Assembly (NCBI RefSeq): GCF_022012435.1
Contig: NZ_JAKLUA010000007.1
Coordinates: forward strand, 248,001 to 312,000
Source of the DNA: Bradyrhizobium zhengyangense
GTDB taxonomy: Bacteria > Pseudomonadota > Alphaproteobacteria > Rhizobiales > Xanthobacteraceae
Direction of reading: 5' to 3'
Length of the DNA stretch: 64,000 bases
Part shown: positions 1-8,242 of the stretch, piece by piece
Layout of the letters: each line of letters begins with the position of its first letter
Position numbering within the stretch: position 1 is the stretch's first letter
Notes under the pieces: model-generated
What the model saw: only the letters and a program-made list of their open reading frames with translations
The model's database searches: none
Told to the model about the DNA's origin: nothing
Position numbers and translations under genes: made by a program

Positions 1-88
1 GTCTTGTCTTGGGAGTCTTGCGTCGGAAGATTTAGAGGTCATCTAGCATGGTTGGATGCACAGCCAAATCGTTTGCGAGGAGGGCGCC

Positions 89-256
89 ATGACCAAGCCG
101 CACCCGGGGCCTTCGCCTGATAAGATCAAGGAGAAGCAGGCCCTCGACGACGCGCTCGAAGAGGGCCTCGAGGAGACCTTCCCAGCCTCCGATCCCGTCA
201 ACGTCACCCAGCCGGCGCCGAGCCGCGAGGACGGTCATGTGAAGCGGAAGGGGTGA
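89..256 (+). CDS. Small conserved hypothetical protein (55 aa)
   Basis: A short, charged, soluble-looking protein with an acidic centre (DDALEEGLEETFPASDP) and a basic tail. I recall similar short proteins with an EETFPASDPV core in Rhizobiales, but no function is known to me. The ATG at 89 is preferred over the one at 56 because a GAGGAGG-like ribosome site (about 77-83) lies just before it. It stands alone, followed by two hairpins and then glmM. No signal peptide or membrane segment is visible. Confidence 0.7.
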   Translation: MTKPHPGPSPDKIKEKQALDDALEEGLEETFPASDPVNVTQPAPSREDGHVKRKG

Positions 257-272
257 GGAGGGTTCCGCCCCA

Positions 273-335
273 TTCCGGCGCCAAAACCGGAAATATAATG
301 TTAACAGTCAGTTACCGGGAACAGGAGTTCCCGGT
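273..335. terminator. Two hairpins between the small gene and glmM
   Basis: TTCCGG (273-278) pairs with CCGGAA (287-292), followed by an AT-rich stretch. A second perfect 9-bp stem, ACCGGGAAC (314-322) with GTTCCCGGT (327-335), has a 4-nt loop. Neither has a clean T-tail, so a terminator role is only likely. The second hairpin overlaps a near-CtrA box (TTAA at 301, TTAC at 312). Confidence 0.4.
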
Positions 336-478
336 TCCGTAATGATTCATCATATTTTTTGAAGCCAATTTAGCCGTCCAGGCATTATAAGACCCCCAGC
401 AAATCAGGGATACGGGGCCTGTTCGGGCACCCGGAGGTTGTCGTGGGGATCCCTGGTTGTTGCGCGTGGGGGACGATG

Positions 479-1822
479 ATGAGCCGCAAATATTTCGGGA
501 CGGACGGGATCCGGGGCCGCGCCAACGGACTGATCACGCCGGAGCTCGCGCTCAAGGTCGGCCAGGCCGCCGGCCTTGCGTTTCAGCGCGGTGACCACCG
601 CCACCGGGTCGTGATCGGCAAGGACACGCGGCTGTCAGGCTACATGATCGAATACGCGATGGTCGCGGGCTTCACCTCGGTCGGCATGGACGTGCTGCTG
701 GTCGGCCCGATGCCGACGCCGGCGGTGGCGATGCTGACCAAGTCGATGCGCGCCGATCTCGGCGTCATGATCTCGGCCTCGCACAATCTGTTCGAGGACA
801 ACGGCATCAAGCTGTTCGGCCCGCAGGGTTTTAAACTTTCCGACGACGTCGAGAAGCAGATCGAGCAGCTGCTCGACGAGCCGATCGAGAAGCGGCTGGC
901 GCAGAGCGCGAGCCTCGGCCGTGCCCGCCGTATCGACGGCGTGCATGATCGCTACATCGAATTCGCCAAGCGCACGCTGCCGCGCGATCTCTCGCTCGAG
1001 GGCCTTCGTGTCGTGATCGATTGCGCCAACGGCGCCGCCTACAAGGTGGTGCCGGAAGCGCTGTGGGAATTGGGCGCCGACGTGGTGCCGATCGGCGTCG
1101 AGCCAGACGGTTTCAACATCAACAAGGATTGCGGCTCGACCTCGCCGGAGGCGCTGTCGAAGAAGGTGCGCGAGATGCGCGCCGACATCGGCATTGCGCT
1201 CGATGGCGACGCCGATCGCGTCATCCTGGTCGACGAGCGCGGCCATGTCGTCGACGGCGACCAGCTGCTGGCGGTGATCGCGCAGAGCTGGAAGGAAGAC
1301 GGCCGCCTCTCGCGTCCCGGCATCGTCGCCACCGTGATGTCCAATCTTGGCCTCGAGCGCTTCCTGAAAGGGCACGGGCTCGATCTCGTGCGCACGCCGG
1401 TCGGCGACCGCTACGTGCTCGAGCAGATGCTGAGCGGCGGCTACAATCTCGGCGGCGAGCAGTCCGGCCACATCATCCTGTCCGACTACGCCACCACAGG
1501 CGACGGCTTTGTCGCCGCGCTGCAGGTGCTCGCGGTGGTGCAGAAGCTGCGCCGCCCGGTCTCCGAGGTCTGCCACCGCTTCGATCCGCTGCCGCAGATC
1601 CTCAAGAACGTCCGCCACAAGGGCGGCAAGCCGCTCGACGATTCCGACGTCAAGTCGGCGATCTCCGACGGCGAGAAGCGCCTCAACGGCCATGGCCGTT
1701 TGCTGATCCGCTCCTCCGGCACCGAGCCCGTGATCCGCGTCATGGGCGAAGGCGAGGACCGCATCCTGGTCGAGGACGTCGTCGACACCATCGTCTCGGC
1801 GCTGGGCCAGGCCGCGGCGTAG
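479..1822 (+). CDS. glmM: Phosphoglucosamine mutase GlmM
   Basis: Cytoplasmic enzyme converting glucosamine-6-phosphate to glucosamine-1-phosphate for UDP-GlcNAc, peptidoglycan and LPS. The 447 aa match the family length (about 445). It starts with the family N-terminus MSRKYFGTDGIRG; upstream in-frame ATGs at 443 and 476 would add unrelated residues. The phosphoserine loop ISASHN has the active serine at residue 101 (E. coli Ser102). The metal loop DGDADR, the sugar loop GEQSGH and the C-terminal phosphate loop RSSGTEP are all present. The residue after ASHN is Leu where many homologues have Pro. The gene is probably monocistronic in this window, with a GATC-centred hairpin behind it. Confidence 0.97.
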   Translation: MSRKYFGTDGIRGRANGLITPELALKVGQAAGLAFQRGDHRHRVVIGKDTRLSGYMIEYAMVAGFTSVGMDVLLVGPMPTPAVAMLTKSMRADLGVMISASHNLFEDNGIKLFGPQGFKLSDDVEKQIEQLLDEPIEKRLAQSASLGRARRIDGVHDRYIEFAKRTLPRDLSLEGLRVVIDCANGAAYKVVPEALWELGADVVPIGVEPDGFNINKDCGSTSPEALSKKVREMRADIGIALDGDADRVILVDERGHVVDGDQLLAVIAQSWKEDGRLSRPGIVATVMSNLGLERFLKGHGLDLVRTPVGDRYVLEQMLSGGYNLGGEQSGHIILSDYATTGDGFVAALQVLAVVQKLRRPVSEVCHRFDPLPQILKNVRHKGGKPLDDSDVKSAISDGEKRLNGHGRLLIRSSGTEPVIRVMGEGEDRILVEDVVDTIVSALGQAAA

Positions 1823-1844
1823 CGGCCTTTCAAACGCGACTGGG

Positions 1845-1864
1845 GTGGGGTGATCTCACCCCAC
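1845..1864 (+). terminator. Hairpin downstream of glmM
   Basis: Perfect 9-bp inverted repeat GTGGGGTGA / TCACCCCAC separated by 2 nt, 23 bp after the glmM stop. It has no T-run, so it is either a weak terminator or an mRNA 3' end stabiliser. Confidence 0.45.
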
Positions 1865-1986
1865 GATTCCGGACCGGTGGAGAGGGGCCGCGCATCCCAG
1901 CCATTTGCGATTGGCAGTGGCCTGTCCGCCGCCATCATCGTACCTAGCAACTCGTGGCAGTCTGCCGCGCCTGCCGGGATGCTGAA

Positions 1987-3237
1987 TTGAACAAGCCTGT
2001 CGTCGTCTCAGAGGAAACGCTGACCGAGCCCGTCGTCGTCAGCGACGTCGCTCCCGCTGCCGCCAAAGCCGCGGGGCCGGCTTATATCGTGCTCGCCGGC
2101 ATCAGCTTCTCGCACTTCCTCAACGACACCATGCAGTCGCTGATCGCCTCGGTGTATCCGATCCTGAAGGACACCTACGCGCTCGACTTCGCGCAGATCG
2201 GCATGATCACGCTGGCGTTCCAGTTCACGGCCTCGCTGCTGCAGCCGGTGGTCGGCCACTACACCGACAAGAAAGCGCAGCCTTACTCGCTCTCGATCGG
2301 GATGGCCTCGACCTTCTTTGGCCTGCTTCTGCTGAGTGCCGCGCACCAATATCTCGTCATCCTCGTCGCCGCCGCGCTGGTCGGTCTCGGCTCGGCGGTG
2401 TTTCACCCGGAATCGGCGCGCATCGCGCGGCTCGCCTCCGGCGGGCGCTATGGCTTTGCGCAATCGGTGTTTCAACTCGGCGGCAGTTTCGGCACCTCGA
2501 TGGGGCCGGTGCTCGCCGCCCTCATCGTGGTGCCGTTCGGGCAGGGCAGCATCGCCTGGTTCTCCTCGATCGCGTTTCTTGCGATCGTCATCCTCTGGCG
2601 CATCGGCCGCTGGTACGCGCCGCAGATCACGACCAAGAAGGCCGCGCCGCTTCAGGCTCATCCCGATGCGCCGAGCTCACGCCGCGTCGCCGTTGCGCTC
2701 ATCGTGCTCGTCGCGCTGCTGTTCTCGAAGCAGCTCTACGTCTCGAGCCTGTCGAGCTATTACATCTTCTATCTGATCGACCGTTTCGGCGTGTCGACGC
2801 AGACAGCGCAGATCTATCTCTTCATCTTTCTCGCCGCCAACGCGGTCGGCGCGTTCTTCGGCGGTCCCTTAGGCGATCGCTTTGGCCGCAAGATCGTGAT
2901 CTGGATCTCGATCCTGGGCGCGCTGCCGTTCACGCTGGCGCTGCCCTATGCCGGTCTTTACGCGAGTGCGGTGCTGTCTGTGATCATCGGCCTGATCATC
3001 TCCTCGACGACGTCGTCGATCATCGTGTTCGCGCAGGAGCTGGTGCCGCACCGCTTCGGCATGATCTCGGGCGTGTTCTTCGGCGTCGCCTTCGGCATTG
3101 GCGGCCTGGGCGCCGCCGTGCTCGGCAAGCTCGCCGATCACACCTCCATCGCCTTCGTCTACCAGGTCTGCGCCTATCTGCCGGCGATCGGGCTGCTTGC
3201 GGTATTCCTGCCCAAGCTGCCGCAGCACAGGCGTTAA
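1987..3237 (+). CDS. MFS transporter, fosmidomycin-resistance (Fsr) type
   Basis: Inner-membrane major facilitator with about 12 hydrophobic segments. The first segment and loop (GISFSHFLNDTMQSL, then Q...VGHYTDKK) closely resemble E. coli Fsr, a drug:proton antiporter; the substrate here is unknown. Loop 8-9 carries GDRFGRK. The TTG at 1987 is chosen as start because GGGAT precedes it at a good distance; a GTG at 1954 would add 11 residues and has no ribosome site. The gene lies 160 bp behind glmM on the same strand, with a hairpin between them, so it may be transcribed separately. Confidence 0.88.
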   Translation: MNKPVVVSEETLTEPVVVSDVAPAAAKAAGPAYIVLAGISFSHFLNDTMQSLIASVYPILKDTYALDFAQIGMITLAFQFTASLLQPVVGHYTDKKAQPYSLSIGMASTFFGLLLLSAAHQYLVILVAAALVGLGSAVFHPESARIARLASGGRYGFAQSVFQLGGSFGTSMGPVLAALIVVPFGQGSIAWFSSIAFLAIVILWRIGRWYAPQITTKKAAPLQAHPDAPSSRRVAVALIVLVALLFSKQLYVSSLSSYYIFYLIDRFGVSTQTAQIYLFIFLAANAVGAFFGGPLGDRFGRKIVIWISILGALPFTLALPYAGLYASAVLSVIIGLIISSTTSSIIVFAQELVPHRFGMISGVFFGVAFGIGGLGAAVLGKLADHTSIAFVYQVCAYLPAIGLLAVFLPKLPQHRR

Positions 3238-3366
3238 CAAACCTTCTTTCGCTGCGCTGCGGCTTCATCAATCGTTAGCAATTGCGGCGCTCACCTGCCG
3301 CATTTTTGCAACGCTTGCGCCGCATCCACGTGTGCGCTCAGAAAAAATCAACCTTAAAAATTAGGG

Positions 3367-3381
3367 TTAAGTGGCGCTTAA
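3367..3381. promoter_or_regulatory. Perfect CtrA-type box TTAA-N7-TTAA
   Basis: TTAA (3367-3370), seven bases, TTAA (3378-3381): the full consensus for the alphaproteobacterial cell-cycle regulator CtrA. It lies about 85 bp before the ATG of the outer-membrane protein gene at 3465, a plausible promoter position. Confidence 0.5.
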
Positions 3382-3464
3382 GCATTTGCTGCCATCGTCC
3401 GCCTGTGAGTTTCCAGAACGTGAGGCATCTGCATTTTGTCTCACCGGCCATAAGGACGAAGCCA

Positions 3465-4307
3465 ATGCGTAGCGTTAAGTCTCTCCTTGCCGCGGGTGCG
3501 GCATCACTGATCTCGTCGATGGCGTTTGCCGCCGATATGCCGATCGCGGCTCCGCCCCCCATGTACGCGCCGCCCGCCCCGCCCGCCGATTTCGGCGGCT
3601 GGTATCTGCGCGGCGACGTCGGCATGACCAACCAGAGCGCCAAGAGCATCGACGGCAACGTCGCGCCCGGGTTTACGAAGACCACGCAGGGTCTCGGCTT
3701 CGACTCGTCCCCGCTGTTCGACGTCGGTGTCGGCTATCGCTTCAACAACTGGTTCCGCACGGACGTGATCGGCCAGTACCGTGGCAAGGCCAATCTGCAT
3801 GGTGCAGACCAGGTCATTGGGCCCGGCTTCGTCGGTTCCGACAACTACAGCGGCAGCAAGTCCGAGTGGGTCGTCATGGCCAACGCCTATGTCGATCTCG
3901 GCACCTGGTGGTGCATCACCCCGTTCATCGGTGCCGGTGTCGGCGGCTCCTACAACAAGATCAGCGGCTTCCGTGACGACGGGATTGCGTATCTCGCCGC
4001 GCTCACCCCGACCCCGAGTGCCAGCGTCGCTTACTTCGCCGACAACGGAAAATGGAACCTCGCCTGGGCCGCCCACGCCGGTCTTGCCTACAAGGTCAAC
4101 CCCGGCTTCACCGTCGAACTGGCCTACAGCTACATGAACCTCGGCGACGCGGCGCCCGGCAACTTCCGCCTGTTCGACAACAGCGCGTCCGGCCCGACCT
4201 CGATCAAGCTCAGGGATCTGACCTCGCACGACGTGAAGCTCGGCGTGCGTTGGGATCTCAGCAGCCCGCCGGCTTACGTGCCGCCGCCGCTCGTCACCAA
4301 GGGCTGA
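3465..4307 (+). CDS. Outer-membrane beta-barrel protein (Omp25/RopB-like)
   Basis: A 280-aa exported protein. The signal peptide (residues 1-23) ends in SMAFA-AD. A Pro/Ala-rich linker follows, then a beta-barrel with alternating aromatic and small residues (GWYLRGDVG, DVGVGYRFNNW, ELAYSYMNLGD, KLGVRWDL), as in the OMP_b-brl family of rhizobial and Brucella Omp25/RopB proteins. The ATG at 3465 has AAGGACG just upstream and begins the signal peptide; a longer frame from 3282 reads through the promoter. It has two Cys-free barrel halves, but a WWCITPF segment near the middle holds one Cys. A CtrA-like box precedes it and a strong terminator follows. Confidence 0.85.
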   Translation: MRSVKSLLAAGAASLISSMAFAADMPIAAPPPMYAPPAPPADFGGWYLRGDVGMTNQSAKSIDGNVAPGFTKTTQGLGFDSSPLFDVGVGYRFNNWFRTDVIGQYRGKANLHGADQVIGPGFVGSDNYSGSKSEWVVMANAYVDLGTWWCITPFIGAGVGGSYNKISGFRDDGIAYLAALTPTPSASVAYFADNGKWNLAWAAHAGLAYKVNPGFTVELAYSYMNLGDAAPGNFRLFDNSASGPTSIKLRDLTSHDVKLGVRWDLSSPPAYVPPPLVTKG

Positions 4308-4336
4308 TCGCAAGCCTCAATCGCTTAACGTCTCTT

Positions 4337-4370
4337 AACGGCGCGGGATCATCCCGCGCCGTTTTGCTTT
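4337..4370 (+). terminator. Intrinsic terminator after outer-membrane protein gene
   Basis: Perfect 13-bp stem AACGGCGCGGGAT (4337-4349) / ATCCCGCGCCGTT (4351-4363), then TTTTGCTTT and a later T7 run. It closes the transcript of the gene ending at 4307. Confidence 0.85.
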
Positions 4371-4476
4371 GCATTTTTTTCATGGCGCGCGGCGGCGAAA
4401 ACGTCAGACGCAACCATTGGTTAAGGTTAACGAGCCATGATCACGCTGAAAAGTTCGAGTTCGATGGAGCGTTGCA

Positions 4477-5361
4477 ATGCGTAGGCTTTGGTTGGTGGCG
4501 GCGGTGTTCGGATCTGTGTCCGCCGCACACGCGGCCGACATGCCGGATCTGCCCGTCCTGCGCGGCGGCTTCACCGACGGTCTGTCCAAGACGACCCACA
4601 ATTGGGACGGCGCCTATGTCGGCGTCAACGGCGGCTACACGACCGACGCGACCGATTTCAGCCAAAGCGTGGTCGGTCTGACCAACTTCATCTTCCGCGA
4701 CAGCGTGCTGCAGCAGCCGACTGCGAGTTGGTCGCTCATGAACAAGACCAACACGCAGAGCACGAATTTCGGTGCTTTCGTCGGCCGCAACTGGCAATGG
4801 TACGATGCGATCATGGGTCTCGAGGGCACGTACAGTTATTTCAACAATCTCGCCACGTCGACGACTGGCTCGAACTCGCTCGTCATCACCAATCCGGCCG
4901 GCGACAATCCGCCCACGGGCACGACCGACAATTATAACGTGACTTTGACCGGCACTGCTGCAGCGAAGGTCAAGGACATGATCTCGCTCCGCGGTCGTGT
5001 GGGCTGGGACGGCGGCGACTTCATGCCGTATGCGTTCTTCGGCGCTGCCGTCGGACGAATGGACGTCTCCCGCACGGTCACGAGCAACGTGACGCTGACC
5101 CAGGTCGTGACGACCACGGGTGTTGGTGGCGCCACATCGACCACGAGCACGACCTATGATGTGCCTTCGCAATCGCAAACTCAGAGCCAGCACCGGACCA
5201 ACGCCTTCGCGGTGGGCTGGACCGCGGGTCTCGGCGTCGAATATTGCATCTGGGACGGTCTGTTCGCCCGCGTCGAATACGAATATGTGAGATTCTCGCC
5301 GGTCATGAACACCTCGGTGACGCTGAACAATGCGCGCGTCGGGCTCGGCTACAAGTTCTGA
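4477..5361 (+). CDS. Outer-membrane beta-barrel protein (Omp31-like)
   Basis: A 294-aa exported protein. The signal peptide (about 1-20) ends SAAHA-AD. The mature part has the rhizobial outer-membrane pattern: GAYVGVNGGY near the N-terminus, RGRVGW in the middle and a C-terminal strand NNARVGLGYKF ending in Phe, the usual barrel-assembly signal. A Thr/Ser-rich loop (about residues 208-245) is probably surface exposed. It sits 170 bp behind another outer-membrane protein gene but after a terminator, so it has its own promoter region, which contains the closely spaced TTAA boxes of GGTTAAGGTTAACG (about 4419-4432). Confidence 0.85.
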   Translation: MRRLWLVAAVFGSVSAAHAADMPDLPVLRGGFTDGLSKTTHNWDGAYVGVNGGYTTDATDFSQSVVGLTNFIFRDSVLQQPTASWSLMNKTNTQSTNFGAFVGRNWQWYDAIMGLEGTYSYFNNLATSTTGSNSLVITNPAGDNPPTGTTDNYNVTLTGTAAAKVKDMISLRGRVGWDGGDFMPYAFFGAAVGRMDVSRTVTSNVTLTQVVTTTGVGGATSTTSTTYDVPSQSQTQSQHRTNAFAVGWTAGLGVEYCIWDGLFARVEYEYVRFSPVMNTSVTLNNARVGLGYKF

Positions 5362-5435
5362 CACGGCCTCGCTGCGTCGCGGTTGACAGGTTCGCTGCGG
5401 CCTGATGCTCTGTCGCCTCTTATGGGGCGGCGGCA

Positions 5436-6026
5436 ATGCAGATTTACGGCGACAGCAATTCCGGCAATTGCCTGAAGGTGAAATGGGTGTGCGATCGTCT
5501 CGCATTGCCCTATCGCTGGATCGAGACCGACACGCGCAAGGGCGAGACGCGCACGCCGCAATTTTTGGCGATGAACGGCGCCGGCCAGGTGCCGACCGTG
5601 GCCTTCGACGACGGCCGCACGCTCGCGCAGTCCAACGCCATCATCCGCTATCTCGCCCGCGATAGCGCACTCATTCCGCGCGACGCCTTTGCCGCCGCCA
5701 AGATGGACGAATGGCTGTTCTGGGAGCAGTACAGCCACGAGCCCTATATCGCGGTGTGCCGTTTCCAGATGATCTATCTCGGCAAGTCAGTCTCCGAGCT
5801 CGATCCTGACAAGGTCAAGCGCGGCTATGTGGCGCTTGACCGCATGGAGGCGCATCTTGCCGCGAGCCGCTTCTTTGCCGGTGAGGAGGTTTCGCTCGCG
5901 GACGTCTCGCTGCTCGCCTATACGCGTGTCGCGCATGAAGGCGGCTTCGATCTCGACCGTTATGCGGCCATCCGCCGCTGGGTCGGCGAGGCCGAGGCGT
6001 TTCTCGGCCTTCCGTCTGCGCGCTGA
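5436..6026 (+). CDS. Glutathione S-transferase family protein
   Basis: A 196-aa cytoplasmic protein. The N-terminal thioredoxin-like domain (about 1-77) has the GST signature GQVPTVAFDDG...LAQSNAIIRYLA, with the conserved cis-Pro and Ser that hold glutathione. The C-terminal helical domain ends with the N-capping-type motif SLADVSLLAYTRVA. The candidate catalytic Ser/Cys lies in DSNSGNCLK near the start. The substrate is unknown. The GNAT gene follows 17 bp downstream, so the two may be cotranscribed. Confidence 0.85.
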   Translation: MQIYGDSNSGNCLKVKWVCDRLALPYRWIETDTRKGETRTPQFLAMNGAGQVPTVAFDDGRTLAQSNAIIRYLARDSALIPRDAFAAAKMDEWLFWEQYSHEPYIAVCRFQMIYLGKSVSELDPDKVKRGYVALDRMEAHLAASRFFAGEEVSLADVSLLAYTRVAHEGGFDLDRYAAIRRWVGEAEAFLGLPSAR

Positions 6027-6043
6027 GCCCGGAGCGTTCGTCG

Positions 6044-6508
6044 ATGAATGACAAGTCAGTTTCCATCCGCCCCGCACGCCGCGAGGACGTCGCGGCGATG
6101 ATCGCCATGCTCGCCGATGATCATCTCGGCCGCGCCCGCGAGCGGTTGGCGAATCCGTTGCCCGAGATCTATTACGAAGCGTTCGAACGGGTCGAACGCA
6201 ACCCCAATCTCCAGCTTGTGGTCGCCGAGAGCGAGGGCAGGGTGGTCGGCTGCCTGCAACTCGCACTTCTGCCTGGCATCAGCTCGCAAGGTGGCATCCG
6301 CGGATTGCTCGAAGATGTCCGCGTCGCCTCTGATTGCCGCAGCCGCGGCATCGGCGAAAAGCTGGTGCAATGGGCGGTCGCCGAAGCCAAGGCACGCGGC
6401 TGTGTTCTGGTTGAATTGCTGACGCATTCGAGCCGCGTCGATGCGCAGCGCTTCTACAAGCGGCTCGGATTTTCGGCCAGTCATGTCGGCATGACTGTGC
6501 GGTTTTGA
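6044..6508 (+). CDS. GNAT family N-acetyltransferase
   Basis: A 154-aa protein with the acetyl-CoA binding motif A at about residues 92-110 (VRV..DCRSRGIGEKLV, fitting RxxGxG) and motif B near the C-terminus (QRFYKRLGFSASHVGM). It transfers an acetyl group from acetyl-CoA to an unidentified amine. It follows the GST-like gene by 17 bp, and the ATG is preceded by a weak GGAGCG. Confidence 0.87.
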   Translation: MNDKSVSIRPARREDVAAMIAMLADDHLGRARERLANPLPEIYYEAFERVERNPNLQLVVAESEGRVVGCLQLALLPGISSQGGIRGLLEDVRVASDCRSRGIGEKLVQWAVAEAKARGCVLVELLTHSSRVDAQRFYKRLGFSASHVGMTVRF

Positions 6509-6666
6509 TGCAGCTCGCAATGACCATTGTGCGATCAACGAAATCCGATCGCGCGTTCGTTCATCTTAACAGCTGATAAACTAACCCTTGGTCGTTCACG
6601 TGGATCGAGGAACGAACGGTGCTACGCCCGCGTCGGACACCGGGCTCGGTCGGTTCGGGGATTTCA

Positions 6667-6873
6667 ATGACAAGCTATTCCATGATCAAGGTCGGCAACG
6701 ATTACGTTGTGCAGGCCAATGACAAATGCATTTTGAAAGTCGGCAGCCGCCGCCGCGCTGCGCAATTGATCAGCGAGGCCACGGACTTGCTGAACGCGCT
6801 GGCGCCTGTCGTATCCCCAGATATTGCCCCGGACGAACCATCACTCCCCCGTGAGGCTCCTGAACTTTCTTGA
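6667..6873 (+). CDS. Small hypothetical protein (68 aa)
   Basis: Short soluble protein beginning MTSYSMIKVGNDYVV, with a basic patch GSRRRAAQLISEA and an acidic, Pro-rich tail. No domain is recognised. The ATG at 6667 has GGGGAT 5-6 nt upstream; a GTG at 6619 with GAGGAA before it is a real alternative that would add 16 residues. It lies between the GNAT gene and serC and ends about 80 bp before the serC start. Confidence 0.6.
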   Translation: MTSYSMIKVGNDYVVQANDKCILKVGSRRRAAQLISEATDLLNALAPVVSPDIAPDEPSLPREAPELS

Positions 6874-6877
6874 CTGA

Positions 6878-6948
6878 CCTTCCCGATTCCCGTATCAGCC
6901 GCGGCGGGACACCTCCCCCCAACGGGAGGCTTACTATCTGGAAGGGTA
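6878..6948 (+). promoter_or_regulatory. serC leader hairpins (candidate serC-motif RNA)
   Basis: The 79-bp leader of serC holds a possible outer helix (TCCCG near 6880 with CGGGA near 6904-6909) and a clear hairpin CCTCCC (6912-6917) / GGGAGG (6924-6929), followed at once by the ribosome site GGAAGGG. Alphaproteobacterial serC genes are known to carry a conserved two-hairpin 5' UTR element, the serC motif. Assignment here rests on position and general shape, not on a covariance model. Confidence 0.45.
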
Positions 6949-6952
6949 GATC

Positions 6953-8125
6953 ATGACTGTAGCGAAGCCCGCTTCGCGGCCGACCGTGCCGCATTTCTCC
7001 TCCGGCCCCTGCGCCAAGCGCCCCGGCTGGAACGCCCAAAATCTCAAAGACGCAGCGCTCGGCCGTTCGCATCGCGCGAAGGTCGGCAAGACCAAGCTCA
7101 AGCTCGCGATCGATCTGACGCGCGAAGTGCTTGAAGTCCCGGCCGATTATCGCATCGGCATCGTGCCGGCGTCCGATACCGGCGCGGTCGAGATGGCGCT
7201 GTGGTCGCTGCTCGGGGCGCGGCCCGTCACCACGCTCGCCTGGGAATCCTTCGGCGAGGGCTGGGTCAGCGATATCGTCAAGGAATTGAAGCTCAAGGAC
7301 GTCACCAAGCTCAACGCTGCTTATGGTGAGATTCCCGACCTTTCCAAGGTCGATCCCAAGAGCGACGTCGTCTTCACCTGGAATGGCACCACCTCAGGCG
7401 TCCGCGTGCCGAACGCCGATTGGATCAGCGCGACCCGCGAAGGCCTGACCATTTGCGACGCCACCTCGGCCGCGTTTGCGCAGCCGCTCGACTGGGCCAA
7501 GCTCGATGTCGTCACCTTCTCCTGGCAGAAAGCGCTCGGCGGTGAAGCCGCGCACGGCATGCTGATCCTGTCGCCCCGCGCGGTGGAACGGCTCGAGACC
7601 TACAAGCCGGCCTGGCCGCTGCCGAAGATCTTCCGCATGACCAAGGGCGGCAAGATCAACGAAGGCATCTTCGTCGGCGAGACCATCAACACGCCGTCGA
7701 TGCTCTGCGTCGAGGATTATCTCGATGCGCTGAACTGGGCCAAGTCGATCGGCGGCCTCAAGGCGCTGATCGCGCGCGCCGACGCCAACACCAAGGTGCT
7801 GGCCGACTGGAAGGCGAAGACGCCGTGGATCGACTTCCTGGCCAAGGACGCGGCGATCCGTTCCAACACCTCGGTGTGCCTGAAGTTCACCGATCCCGCG
7901 ATCACATCGCTCTCCGACGACGCACAGGCCGAGTTCTCCAAGAAGCTCGTCGCCCTCGTCGAGAAGGAAGGTGCCGGCTATGACTTCGCGTATTATCGCG
8001 ACGCGCCGGCGGGGCTGCGGATCTGGTGCGGGGCCACCGTCGAGGCCAGGGACGTCGAGCTGCTGACGCAGTGGATCGACTGGGCCTTCGCCGAGACCAA
8101 GGCGCAGCTCGCCAAGGCAGCGTAA
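6953..8125 (+). CDS. serC: Phosphoserine aminotransferase SerC
   Basis: PLP enzyme of the phosphorylated serine pathway: it transaminates 3-phosphohydroxypyruvate with glutamate to phosphoserine (and often serves pyridoxal synthesis). 390 aa, of the longer alphaproteobacterial type. The N-terminal FSSGPCAKRPGW places the phosphate-binding region, and the PLP lysine is residue 193 in TFSWQKALGG. It has a good ribosome site (GGAAGGG). serA follows 117 bp downstream on the same strand, so the window holds two of the three serine-pathway steps; no serB is present. Confidence 0.96.
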   Translation: MTVAKPASRPTVPHFSSGPCAKRPGWNAQNLKDAALGRSHRAKVGKTKLKLAIDLTREVLEVPADYRIGIVPASDTGAVEMALWSLLGARPVTTLAWESFGEGWVSDIVKELKLKDVTKLNAAYGEIPDLSKVDPKSDVVFTWNGTTSGVRVPNADWISATREGLTICDATSAAFAQPLDWAKLDVVTFSWQKALGGEAAHGMLILSPRAVERLETYKPAWPLPKIFRMTKGGKINEGIFVGETINTPSMLCVEDYLDALNWAKSIGGLKALIARADANTKVLADWKAKTPWIDFLAKDAAIRSNTSVCLKFTDPAITSLSDDAQAEFSKKLVALVEKEGAGYDFAYYRDAPAGLRIWCGATVEARDVELLTQWIDWAFAETKAQLAKAA

Positions 8126-8139
8126 GCTTTCTTTCTTCG

Positions 8140-8165
8140 CCTCTTCCCGTTCTTGCGGGGAGAGG
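8140..8165 (+). repeat. REP-like hairpin between serC and serA
   Basis: CCTCTTCCCG (8140-8149) pairs with CGGGGAGAGG (8156-8165) over 10 bp with a 6-nt loop. The sequence belongs to the CTCTCCC/GGGAGAG class of short palindromes seen elsewhere in this window (20411-20563, 29901-29928). It may limit read-through but has no T-tail. Confidence 0.5.
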
Positions 8166-8242
8166 CAGAATTCGCTCCCAGACATCACCCTATTCCGGTC
8201 GAACGCCGTCCCTTCCATCGGGGAAGGTAGAGGATCATTCCC

